This document shows, piece by piece, positions 52,992 through 61,004 of a stretch of DNA of 64,000 nt (positions within the stretch are counted from its first letter, which is position 1; every line of letters starts with the position of its first letter). The position numbers were made by a program, and so were the translations under genes. The stretch is from CBDDBX01 sp965225955 (lineage in GTDB: Bacteria > Acidobacteriota > Aminicenantia > UBA2199). Under the pieces are notes generated by a model, which saw only the letters and a program-made list of their open reading frames with translations, was not told the DNA's origin and ran no database searches. Where the stretch lies: contig CBDDBX010000016.1 in assembly GCA_965225955.1 (NCBI GenBank), positions 50,882-114,881 of the forward strand. The letters are read 5' to 3'.

Positions 52992-54345
52992 TCTGCTGGT
53001 AATCATACTTACCCTGCCTGCTGTATGCAGCCATATACATGGGTACAGCAGAACCAGTAAAACAAATTCAAAAGGCATGCAGATCACTGCGGTTCAGGCC
53101 GATTCTTTCAGATATGTTCAGGCCGAACTAATCTTCGATCTGAAAAACGGAGCCATTAACTCTGCAATTCCCATGATAGTTATGGAAAACCTTTTTAACC
53201 GCAAGTTACCAGCTCAGGGCTCTTCACTTCTTAACCAGCTTACCAGACTGGGAAATAACATTAAGATTACATATCGTCAGAATCATATCCGGCTGTCTTT
53301 AAAGTTTCTTCATTCCAACTTTAACTCTTTTCTTATGTTTATGAAGGAGCTTTACACTTACAAGCAGTTTAAGCCGGAAAGATTTGCAAGTAGCAAAAAG
53401 AAGTTCTGGGAGCTTTATTTTGCAAGACAGAACTGGCTTGATAACCTTGCAGAACAGGTAGCTTACAATCACTTTTTTGAAGGTGATATAATAGGACGCC
53501 AGCCTGTATCCATGTTTGATGCTGAAAATGCTAATTTTTACCAGTTACTCTCATTCTTTCATGAAACTATTAAACCATCATGTACCAGAATATACATAAA
53601 GAGCAAGATGAATCCTCATATTGTCTATGGGCACATTGAAAACAGTATGAGAAACATCAAAGAGAGATTTAAGAGGAAAATCAGACAAAAAAGAATATCT
53701 GTTAAAAGCGGTAGTAAACTATTTGTAATAAACAGCAGTAGAGTAAGAACTCCTGTTGTATATACTTTTAAAACAGTTCCTCCTGTAATAAGCAGGAAAC
53801 ATCTGCCTGAAGTGCTGATTAATACGATAGATTTTGGTATACCATCGGGTAGAGTCTACAGAGCAGCACTGAATGGTGGTGTTGGAAATATCTCAATAAG
53901 TACAGCAATTAACAATCACAGATACTTCTCTGTTGTGAGAAATAGTATATTAAGATTACAGCCTTCAGAACTCAGTTACGTTATTAACCTTATTCACAAT
54001 ATCTCAAAAAACTCTTCATCAAGAGTTAAACCTGGTAGAGAAGAGTTCCTGAGAGCTCTTAAAATTTCTCTTGGTAAAGAGAGAGTAAAAACAGCAGAAT
54101 ATGGCAACGATCTTGAGAGAGAGATCAATATACTCAGATTCAGAAGTGATGTACCTGTCAATGTTCAGACTGCACCTCAAACAGATTCTCTTCACAGAAT
54201 TTCCTATACAACTCTGTCCAGAGCTCTGGAAAAAAAGTCTGCGAATAAACCAGGTGAGATCTATATCGTTGCAGGAAATGGAGAAGTTATATTGAGATAC
54301 CTTAAGAAGTACAATCCAACAGTTATAAATTTTCCAGGTTCTTAA
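52969..54345 (+). CDS. Secreted M16-like protein, second of the pair
   Basis: 458 residues with a signal peptide ('LLVIILTLPAVCSHIHG'). It resembles the non-catalytic half of M16 proteases: 'IVMENLFNRKLPAQGSSLLNQLTRLGNNIKITYRQNHIRLSLKFLHSNFNSFL' near 66-118 corresponds to the region that follows the active site in family members, again without HxxEH. Bacterial M16 pairs often have one active and one inactive chain; here neither looks active. It starts within the end of the first gene, so the two are translationally coupled. It ends overlapping the convergent YacP-like gene by 4 bp. Confidence 0.68.
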   Translation: MSIRKRINLLVIILTLPAVCSHIHGYSRTSKTNSKGMQITAVQADSFRYVQAELIFDLKNGAINSAIPMIVMENLFNRKLPAQGSSLLNQLTRLGNNIKITYRQNHIRLSLKFLHSNFNSFLMFMKELYTYKQFKPERFASSKKKFWELYFARQNWLDNLAEQVAYNHFFEGDIIGRQPVSMFDAENANFYQLLSFFHETIKPSCTRIYIKSKMNPHIVYGHIENSMRNIKERFKRKIRQKRISVKSGSKLFVINSSRVRTPVVYTFKTVPPVISRKHLPEVLINTIDFGIPSGRVYRAALNGGVGNISISTAINNHRYFSVVRNSILRLQPSELSYVINLIHNISKNSSSRVKPGREEFLRALKISLGKERVKTAEYGNDLEREINILRFRSDVPVNVQTAPQTDSLHRISYTTLSRALEKKSANKPGEIYIVAGNGEVILRYLKKYNPTVINFPGS

Positions 54346-54815
54346 CCCTGGAAAATCTTCATCCAGTCATCTACTTCGTTATCACTTACTTCTACTTCGA
54401 TTCTTTTCTGTTTCTCTTCAAATTTTTCGCTGTTTCTGCTAAAACGCTTAAGCTTGTAGTAGAATTCAATCGAATTTATACTTTTAGCTCCCTTCTTACG
54501 GGAGTGGGTTTTGAGCTCTCTATCTGAAGTTATTACAACTGTATCTTTGCAACTACTGTAGCCATCAACCAGCTCTCTGATCTTATCGGATGCTTTAATA
54601 TTTTTTCCTGAAAAAATAACACTGATCTTTCTGGCATCTGCATGTTTCAGTATCTTATCTTCAGGCTCACCGTCAAAAACAAGAACGATGTTATTCTTTT
54701 TTACTTTCTGATACTTGATTACAGCCTGAAGAAGCTGCAATCGTACATCGGGATCTTCAATAGAAAGGTCAGGTGAAGATCCAATCAGATTATTTCCGTC
54801 AATAATGCAGGGCAT
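54342..54815 (-). CDS. YacP-like NYN-domain ribonuclease
   Basis: 157 residues. 'CIIDGNNLIG' at the N-terminus, 'IVLVFDGEPED' near 43-53 and 'VVITSDRELKTHSRKKGA' near 91-108 give the acidic residues of the NYN/PIN-type nuclease of the YacP (Rae1) family, which cleaves mRNA at the ribosomal A-site in Bacillus. The C-terminus 'VEVSDNEVDDWMKIFQG' is in keeping with the family. It lies downstream of the HIT gene (20-bp gap). Confidence 0.82.
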   Translation of the reverse strand: MPCIIDGNNLIGSSPDLSIEDPDVRLQLLQAVIKYQKVKKNNIVLVFDGEPEDKILKHADARKISVIFSGKNIKASDKIRELVDGYSSCKDTVVITSDRELKTHSRKKGAKSINSIEFYYKLKRFSRNSEKFEEKQKRIEVEVSDNEVDDWMKIFQG

Positions 54816-54835
54816 ATCCTATTAACACTCCTTAC

Positions 54836-55168
54836 TTAACCTGGAGGCCACTCCATAACTCTTCCACCTATAAGATGGAGATGTACATGAAACACGGTCT
54901 GGCCAGCCGATTCCCCGGTATTAATTACCAGACGATAATCATCTATATTTAGTTGTTCTGCAACCTTTACTGCTGCAGAAAACAGTTTTCCTGTTAACTG
55001 TTCACTGTCTACCTCTTTGATTGAGGAGAAGTGTCTTTTGGGAATAACAAGTAAATGTACCGGAGCTACCGGCTGAATATCTTTAAAAACAAAGACATCT
55101 TCATTTTCATACAGGCACTCTGATTTGATTTCACCTGCTGCTATACGACAAAACAGACAATCACTCAT
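54836..55168 (-). CDS. HIT-family (histidine triad) nucleotide hydrolase
   Basis: 110 residues from the ATG at 55168, set by an AGGAGG site; a longer in-frame reading extends into murA and has no site. 'CLFCRIAAGEIKSECLYENEDVFVFKDI' at 4-31 with zinc-type Cys4-Cys7, and the triad HVHLHLIGG near 94-102. Hydrolyses purine nucleotide phosphoramidates. Start overlaps the murA stop by 8 bp, giving the murA-hit-yacP order. Confidence 0.93.
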   Translation of the reverse strand: MSDCLFCRIAAGEIKSECLYENEDVFVFKDIQPVAPVHLLVIPKRHFSSIKEVDSEQLTGKLFSAAVKVAEQLNIDDYRLVINTGESAGQTVFHVHLHLIGGRVMEWPPG

Positions 55169-56429
55169 TAGAATCCTCCTGAACTTTAATATCTGCTCCC
55201 AGGCTATTAAGTTTCCCTGGCAGATCTTCGTAGCCTCTGAAGAGCTGAGCAGCATTATGCACTACAGTATTACCCTCAGCAATCAGACCTCCAAGAACAA
55301 GGGCAGCCGAAGCTCTGAGATCAGTAGAAACAAGAGTCGCCCCTCTAAGAGGAGTTCCCCCTTTTATAACAGCTCTGTTACCATCCACCACAATATCAGC
55401 ACCCATTTTATTCAGTTCAGTTGTATGCTGAAACCTGTTATTGAATATGTTCTCTGTAACTGTTGATTCCCCCGGAATAACGGTCATCAATGTTGTTAGT
55501 TGCGCCTGAAGGTCTGTCGGGTATCCTGGATAGGGAGCAGTAATAATATCTACAGGTTTATAATCTGTTCCTGCTTTTACTCTCACAAAATCATTACCCG
55601 TTTCAACATAAGCACCAATTTTTCGTAACAGATCAAGCAGAAAATCTATATGTGCAGGTATAACATCGATAAGTTCTATGCTATTTCCTTCAAAACAGCC
55701 GGCAATTGCATAAGTACCCATTTCTATTCTGTCCGGCACAACAGAATGTTCTGCTCCGTTAAGAGTTTTCCTGCCTTTAATTGTTATGGTTTCACTATCT
55801 TTGCCTTCGATTTCAGCTCCCATTTTTACAAGAAGATCAATGAGATCTGAGATTTCAGGTTCTATAGCGCAATTTCTGAGAATAGTTGTACCTTCTGCCA
55901 GTGTAGCTGCCATTATAAGGTTTTCTGTTCCGGTAACACTTTTTCCGGGGAATCTGTAATCGATTCCTTTTAAACCTTTAGTCCGGGCAGTTATATTATT
56001 TTCACACAGCTCAATTTCAGCTCCCATCTTTGATAATCCATCAAGATGGAAATTTACTTTTCGATCACCAATAGGACAACCACCGGGGAAGGAAACCTTA
56101 GCATATTTCATTCTCGCAAGAAGTGGCCCGAGAATCAGAATAGATGCTCTTGAAGTAGCTGTAATCTCACCGGAGATTTCACAATTACTGATATCTCTCA
56201 TAATGAGAGTTGTAACATCCTTTTCAGAGATAACTGTACCGCCACAATTGGAGAGGGCTTTAAGCATAACTCTGATATCTCCCACATCCGGTATATTTCT
56301 GAAATCCAGCTGGGATTCAGTCAGAAGTGAGGCTGCAAGTTCAGGTAGAGCTGCATTCTTGGCACCGGATATTCCTAGACTACCACGCAGATTAACAGCT
56401 CCGAAAATATTAAGTTTATATAGCTCCAT
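55161..56429 (-). CDS. murA: UDP-N-acetylglucosamine 1-carboxyvinyltransferase
   Basis: 422 residues from the ATG at 56429, chosen because it is where MurA homologues begin (MELYKLNIFGAV); longer in-frame starts run through the promoter. 'GISGAKNAALPELAASLL' near 20-37 (Lys/Asn of the substrate site), 'SFPGGCPIGDRKVNFHLDGL' near 110-129 with the catalytic Cys, and 'PYPGYPTDLQAQLTTLM' near 300-316. First committed step of peptidoglycan precursor synthesis. No ribosome site; a near-consensus promoter lies 10 bases upstream, so the mRNA may be leaderless. Confidence 0.95.
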   Translation of the reverse strand: MELYKLNIFGAVNLRGSLGISGAKNAALPELAASLLTESQLDFRNIPDVGDIRVMLKALSNCGGTVISEKDVTTLIMRDISNCEISGEITATSRASILILGPLLARMKYAKVSFPGGCPIGDRKVNFHLDGLSKMGAEIELCENNITARTKGLKGIDYRFPGKSVTGTENLIMAATLAEGTTILRNCAIEPEISDLIDLLVKMGAEIEGKDSETITIKGRKTLNGAEHSVVPDRIEMGTYAIAGCFEGNSIELIDVIPAHIDFLLDLLRKIGAYVETGNDFVRVKAGTDYKPVDIITAPYPGYPTDLQAQLTTLMTVIPGESTVTENIFNNRFQHTTELNKMGADIVVDGNRAVIKGGTPLRGATLVSTDLRASAALVLGGLIAEGNTVVHNAAQLFRGYEDLPGKLNSLGADIKVQEDSNE

Positions 56430-56439
56430 ACGGTGAATA

Positions 56440-56468
56440 ATTATATAGAGATTTGGGGGGATTTTCAA
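56440..56468 (-). promoter_or_regulatory. Promoter of murA (leaderless geometry)
   Basis: On the minus strand, TTGAAA (56468-56463), 17-bp spacer and perfect TATAAT (56445-56440), leaving only 10 bases before the ATG. Confidence 0.7.
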
Positions 56469-56498
56469 GTGCTGAAAGGCATTTCTGCCGTTCAGCAC
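56469..56498. terminator. Hairpin between Spy-like gene and murA promoter
   Basis: GTGCTGAA / TTCAGCAC outer stem with an inner GGCA / TGCC stem and one mismatch. Read on the minus strand the loop is GAAA (GNRA type). It abuts the murA -35 and may end transcription of the Spy-like gene. Confidence 0.55.
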
Positions 56499-56555
56499 TA
56501 AGTGATTAAGTGAAGTCTAATCAATAAATTTCAGATAAGAATGGTACTTACTGAA

Positions 56556-56571
56556 AATGCCCTCAGGCATT
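56556..56571. terminator. Short hairpin at the end of the Spy-like gene
   Basis: AATGCC / GGCATT around CTCA, spanning the stop codon at 56563 on the minus strand. It supports this as the original gene end, though six pairs without a strong minus-strand T-tract make a weak terminator. Confidence 0.4.
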
Positions 56572-57117
56572 CTTTTTATACTTCATTCTTTTTCTTTCTT
56601 TTGCTTCACGTTCTTTCTTAATCATATACTGTTTTTAAACATTCTTTTTCTTCTGTGCTTTCTCAGCTCTTCAAGTTTTTTAAGCTGCTCTTTTTTAAGA
56701 GTTTTTTTGATATCCAGTCTATGATTAATTCTGGCAATCTGCATATCTGCCATCATTGAGACTTATCTTTTTTAGCTTTCGCAGCAACCTGTTTACGGTT
56801 TACTCTTATCTGTCCCTGAGATAGCTGTGAAGCTTCATTCTGAGACACATTTTAACTTCTGCTCTCTGCCTTACTTCATACTCATAAAACTTCTCGCTCA
56901 TGTCTCTCAGAACACGTTCCTGCTTTTCTGTGATTCCAAGTGCCTCTTTGTGTCTCATAATACCTTTAACAGAAAAGAGTACTCTTTCAGCTACCCGAAG
57001 TCTCTTCATGCCTTCCATTGCTTTCATATGATCTCTGCCGGTTCTGGCATCAAGAACTGAAGGTGTTAAAACAAAAGCAACCAGTAAAATTAAACTAACA
57101 ACAAATTTTTTTATCAT
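56563..57117 (-). pseudogene. Spy/CpxP-like periplasmic protein with three frameshifts
   Basis: As written, the frame from the ATG at 57117 stops after 103 residues: signal peptide (to 'PSVLDA'), 'LFSVKGIMRHKEALGITEKQERVLRDMSEKFYEYEVRQRAEVK' with the LTxxQ-like 'LGITEKQ' of Spy/CpxP proteins. The reading continues in other frames as 'VSQNEASQLSQGQIRVNRKQVAAKAKKDKSQ', then 'MMADMQIARINHRLDIKKTLKKEQLKKLEEL...', then 'QYMIKKEREAKERKRMKYKKNA' and a stop at 56563. Adding one A at each of three A-runs (56850-56853, 56756-56757, 56632-56636) yields one 185-residue frame. It is either a recent pseudogene or a sequencing artefact. An ATG with GAGGA site opens it. Confidence 0.72.
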
Positions 57118-57201
57118 ATCGTTCCTCCTGAAGCCGACTTAACCGGTATCTGTCAGCTGTTTTAATATGAGAAAACAATCAGAGGATAAAAACCTTGCAC
57201 T

Positions 57202-59034
57202 CTAATGTTTTTTTTCAGATTCCCTTTTCTGAACTGCAAGATATATTGAAAGAGCATTAATTGCAGCAGGAGTAATACCTGGAATCTTCATTGCTTCCAG
57301 CAGACTGCCGGGGTTCTCTCTGGTTAACTTCTGCCTTACTTCTGTAGACAGACCATCTACGACAAAGTAGTCAGTATTTTCAGGAATAACAGTTCCAGCA
57401 AGGGAGTTCTGCTTCTTTATCTCCCGATTCTGATTTTTAATATAACCTTCATACTTAACAGTTGCTTCAATATATGAGATATCACTATTATCAAGACCTT
57501 CCGCAAGGTTTGTATCCTCCTTCAGGTCTGCAACTTTATCAAAAGTAAACTCCGGCATTTTCAGAAAATGGTCAAGAGTATGAGTTTTCCCTTTAAATCT
57601 GGCTTTACTACTTCTGAGAGATTCTAAAACAGCACTTCTTTTTGCCGCAATAGCCTCAGCTTCTTTCAGCTGATCTTTACCAAGAAGCTCATATTTTTCT
57701 GCGTAATATCCAAGTCTTTCGAATGCATTATCTTCCCGGAGCTGCAATCTGTATTCTGCTCTGGATGTAAAAAGTCTGTAAGGTTCATCTACTCCTTTGG
57801 ATATTATATCATCTATAAGTACACCAATATAGCCTTCTGATCTTGAAGGTATGAACGGCTCTTCACCTCTTAACTTAAGAACAGAGTTTATTCCTGCTGT
57901 CAAACCCTGAGCTGCAGCTTCCTCGTAACCGGAAGTGCCATTAACCTGACCGGCAAAATATAGCCCCTCCACATCTTTCAGCTCCAGAGTTCTGTGCAAC
58001 TGCATAGGATTAACGGCATCATACTCTATTGCATATCCCGGACGCATCATTACAGCATTCTCAAGTCCCTGAACAGATTCAAGCATCTTCTGCTGAACTT
58101 CCACAGGCATACTCGAAGAGAGGCCGTTAACATATATCTCCTTTGTTGTCAGTCCTTCAGGTTCAAGATATATATGATGCCTTTCCCGGTGCGGAAACTT
58201 TACAATTTTATCCTCTATCGACGGGCAATATCTGGGCCCTACACCTTCAATAGTGCCAGAGTAGAGAGGGGACTTATCTATATTATCTTCTATAACTTTT
58301 TTAAGAAGGGGAGTTGTATACCCCATATAGCAGGTTACACTGTTTTTAACAGGCTGGCTGTTAAAGATCGAAAACGGAACCGGAGGTTCATCTCCAGGCT
58401 GAGGTTCAAACTTATCCCAGTTAACAGAATCTGCATGTAACCTCATTGGAGTTCCGGTTTTGAGCCTCCGGGTTTCAATACCTGAATTTATAATAAAATC
58501 TGCAAGGCCTATTGAAGCCGGCTCATAAGATCTGCCGGCAGAATATATTCTGTTTCCGACATATATCTTCCCGTTAAGAAATGTTCCGGCAGCTATGATT
58601 ACAGAGTCACATATCAGTCGGTTCCCTTCTACCAGTTCCAGCCCGGTAACCCTGTTATTCTCTATCAGGAGACCTTCTACCACAGAGTGATATATAGTTA
58701 TGTTTTCTGACTTCTCAAGAAACTCTTTCATATAATTTCTGTAGAGTATTCTATCGTTTTGTGACCTTGTCGCTCTGACAGCTGGCCCCTTACTTCTATT
58801 GAGTGATTTAAAATGTATACCGGAAGCATCTGCGGCACCGGACATAACTCCCCCGAGCACGTCTATTTCTTTAACAAGATGCCCTTTGGCAATACCACCA
58901 ATTGTAGGATTACAGGACATCTGCCCTATAGTTTCAAGATTCATGGTTACAAGAATAACTTCTGCACCCATCTTTGCTGCAGCATGAGCTGCTTCAATAC
59001 CAGCGTGTCCACCGCCTATTACTACTATTTTCAT
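57202..59034 (-). CDS. mnmG: tRNA uridine-5-carboxymethylaminomethyl modification enzyme MnmG
   Basis: 610 residues from the ATG at 59034 (MKIVVIGGGHAGIEAA), which overlaps the mnmE stop by one base (TAATG). FAD motif GGGHAG near 8-13, 'QMSCNPTIGGIAKGHLVKEIDVLGG' near 42-66, and the two MnmG cysteines in 'YRPxCP'-type 'PRYCPSIEDK' near 271-280. Works with MnmE to modify the wobble uridine of several tRNAs. Last gene of the rpmH-to-mnmG block; nothing like rsmG (gidB) follows. Confidence 0.96.
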   Translation of the reverse strand: MKIVVIGGGHAGIEAAHAAAKMGAEVILVTMNLETIGQMSCNPTIGGIAKGHLVKEIDVLGGVMSGAADASGIHFKSLNRSKGPAVRATRSQNDRILYRNYMKEFLEKSENITIYHSVVEGLLIENNRVTGLELVEGNRLICDSVIIAAGTFLNGKIYVGNRIYSAGRSYEPASIGLADFIINSGIETRRLKTGTPMRLHADSVNWDKFEPQPGDEPPVPFSIFNSQPVKNSVTCYMGYTTPLLKKVIEDNIDKSPLYSGTIEGVGPRYCPSIEDKIVKFPHRERHHIYLEPEGLTTKEIYVNGLSSSMPVEVQQKMLESVQGLENAVMMRPGYAIEYDAVNPMQLHRTLELKDVEGLYFAGQVNGTSGYEEAAAQGLTAGINSVLKLRGEEPFIPSRSEGYIGVLIDDIISKGVDEPYRLFTSRAEYRLQLREDNAFERLGYYAEKYELLGKDQLKEAEAIAAKRSAVLESLRSSKARFKGKTHTLDHFLKMPEFTFDKVADLKEDTNLAEGLDNSDISYIEATVKYEGYIKNQNREIKKQNSLAGTVIPENTDYFVVDGLSTEVRQKLTRENPGSLLEAMKIPGITPAAINALSIYLAVQKRESEKKH

Positions 59035-60392
59035 TATTTTCCTACACAAAAATCAGAGAAAATCGTATTCAGAATATCATCAGGTGTAACTTCACCTGTA
59101 AGTTCTCCGGCTATCTTCAGACACCGTCTTATCTCTTCAGCTGTAATCTCAGGCACATCACTAAAGCTGCGATATTTTGTATCAAGTTCCTTAAGTCCTG
59201 TACGCAGATCCTGAAATAATCTGAACTGTCTGTTATTTACAGCATAATCTGAAGCCTGCTGTTCAATAGTCCGCCCACTCTCTTTAAGAAAATCTGTTAC
59301 AGCTTTGCAGTTTACACCACCTTTGACAGAAATCTCCACAACCTGCTCTTCCGAAAAATACTTTTCAATATCTTCCTGTTTAACTCTTCTTTCCAGATCA
59401 GATTTATTTATAACAATCAGTTTTTTCTTATCTATGATCTTATTAAAAATTTCCAGGTCAGCATCTTCAAGAGAAGAGGAACCATCAAGCATGAAAATAA
59501 CAGCATCACTTTCAGCTACTTTCTCTTTACTTCTGCGGATACCTTCCTGTTCTATTTTATCATCTGTTTTTCTGTTAATACCAGCGACATCTGTAATTGT
59601 AAAAGGGTATCCCCCAATATAGACTTTCTCTTTTATATAATCTCTTGTTGTACCCGGCATAGACGATATTATTGACCGGTCTTCTTTAAGCAGATAGTTA
59701 AAAAGCGAAGATTTCCCGGCATTAACTCTTCCCGCAAGCACCACCTTCAGTCCTGTATCAAGAGTTTCCCCGAACCTTCTACTATCCAGTACTTCCTCAA
59801 CTTTTCCAAGAGCACTTTCAATAAATTCAGAAAAGCCTATATCTTCCATATAGTTATCTTCCTGGAATTCAATGATAGTTTCAATTCTGACTCCAAGATC
59901 AATGAGGTCTTTTCGGATTCCCCTGACCAGCTCTGAAAGTCTTCCTTCTATAGCAGAAAACTTCATCTTTGCGTAGTAAGCAGAATTTGCATTTATAAGT
60001 TCATTAACTGACTCTGCCTGAATAAGATCCAGTTTCCCGTTCTTATAGGCTCTGTAGGTAAACTCACCACCAAGAGCCATTCTGGCACCGTTATCATTGA
60101 TGAGATCCAGAACAGCACCTGCTATAAAAGGATTACCGTGAGTTGAAATTTCAGCACTATCTTCCCCGGTGTAGGATCTGGGTGCTTTGAAAAAAACATA
60201 CATGCACTCATCAATTTTATCACCATCTTTACTGATAAAACCGTGATACATTTTTCCGGGAACACAGGGCTTACCTTCTGTTCCCGTTATTTTCTGAATA
60301 ATTGAGAGACTATTTCCACCCGATACTCTTATTACAGAGATACCACCACGTCCGGCAGGAGTGGCAAGGGCGGAAATTGTATCTTCATCCAT
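59034..60392 (-). CDS. mnmE: tRNA modification GTPase MnmE
   Basis: 452 residues. N-terminal 'TISALATPAGRGGISVIRVSG' (tetrahydrofolate-binding), G1 'GRVNAGKSSLFN' near 216-227, G3-like 'DVAGI' near 263, G4 'NKSDLE' near 332 and the C-terminal CVGK that carries the essential Cys. Acts with MnmG on wobble uridines. It overlaps the khpB gene by 8 bp. Confidence 0.97.
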   Translation of the reverse strand: MDEDTISALATPAGRGGISVIRVSGGNSLSIIQKITGTEGKPCVPGKMYHGFISKDGDKIDECMYVFFKAPRSYTGEDSAEISTHGNPFIAGAVLDLINDNGARMALGGEFTYRAYKNGKLDLIQAESVNELINANSAYYAKMKFSAIEGRLSELVRGIRKDLIDLGVRIETIIEFQEDNYMEDIGFSEFIESALGKVEEVLDSRRFGETLDTGLKVVLAGRVNAGKSSLFNYLLKEDRSIISSMPGTTRDYIKEKVYIGGYPFTITDVAGINRKTDDKIEQEGIRRSKEKVAESDAVIFMLDGSSSLEDADLEIFNKIIDKKKLIVINKSDLERRVKQEDIEKYFSEEQVVEISVKGGVNCKAVTDFLKESGRTIEQQASDYAVNNRQFRLFQDLRTGLKELDTKYRSFSDVPEITAEEIRRCLKIAGELTGEVTPDDILNTIFSDFCVGK

Positions 60393-61002
60393 TCTTCTTT
60401 TTTATTGTAATTACCTTAAGAAAGTTATCTCCATCACTAATGGATTCAAGATCAGGATATTTACTGACTGTCATATGAACAATTCTTCTTTCAAAAGGGT
60501 TGAGTTCTTTAATAGAAATTATTTTACCTTCTCTGCGAACATCTTTTGAATACCTGTGAGCAAGAGAAGTAAGTTCCTTTTCCCTGTTTTTCCTGAAGTT
60601 TTCGCTTTCACAGTATATCTTTTTCCCCAGTTCATCGGAGAAAAGACGATTAATTATATACTGAATTGCATTTAAAAGATTCCCATTCTGATATAGAAGC
60701 AGACGGTAATCTTTACCGGAAAAGTTTACTTTCAGGTACTCTTCTCCGGTTTTAACTTCAAAATTCAGATTTGCACCAAGGCGGTCAATAAGTAATTTCA
60801 CAAACTGACTGAGAGCTTTGACCTCATCTCCTTTTGATGCCCAGGCAAGAATACAGATTGATCTGTTTTTATGACCAAAATATTTGGTTTTACCTGTTAC
60901 AATCTCATATTTTATATTTGATTCTTCAGTATTAAACTCTCTGGCGGCATCTGCGATAGCCTCTTTAAGAGAGCTTGCTGAAAACTCTTTCTTATTGCTC
61001 AT
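60385..61002 (-). CDS. khpB: RNA-binding protein KhpB (Jag/SpoIIIJ-associated)
   Basis: 205 residues: Jag_N domain ('FSASSLKEAIADAAREFNTEES', 7-28), a KH domain (about 60-140) with 'LKVNFSGKDYRLLLYQNGNLLNAIQYIINRLF' and an R3H domain with 'LNPFERRIVHMTVSKYPDLESIS' near 164-186. RNA-binding, often beside yidC in the origin-proximal block. Two bases from yidC. Confidence 0.92.
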   Translation of the reverse strand: MSNKKEFSASSLKEAIADAAREFNTEESNIKYEIVTGKTKYFGHKNRSICILAWASKGDEVKALSQFVKLLIDRLGANLNFEVKTGEEYLKVNFSGKDYRLLLYQNGNLLNAIQYIINRLFSDELGKKIYCESENFRKNREKELTSLAHRYSKDVRREGKIISIKELNPFERRIVHMTVSKYPDLESISDGDNFLKVITIKKKNG

Positions 61003-61004
61003 TC

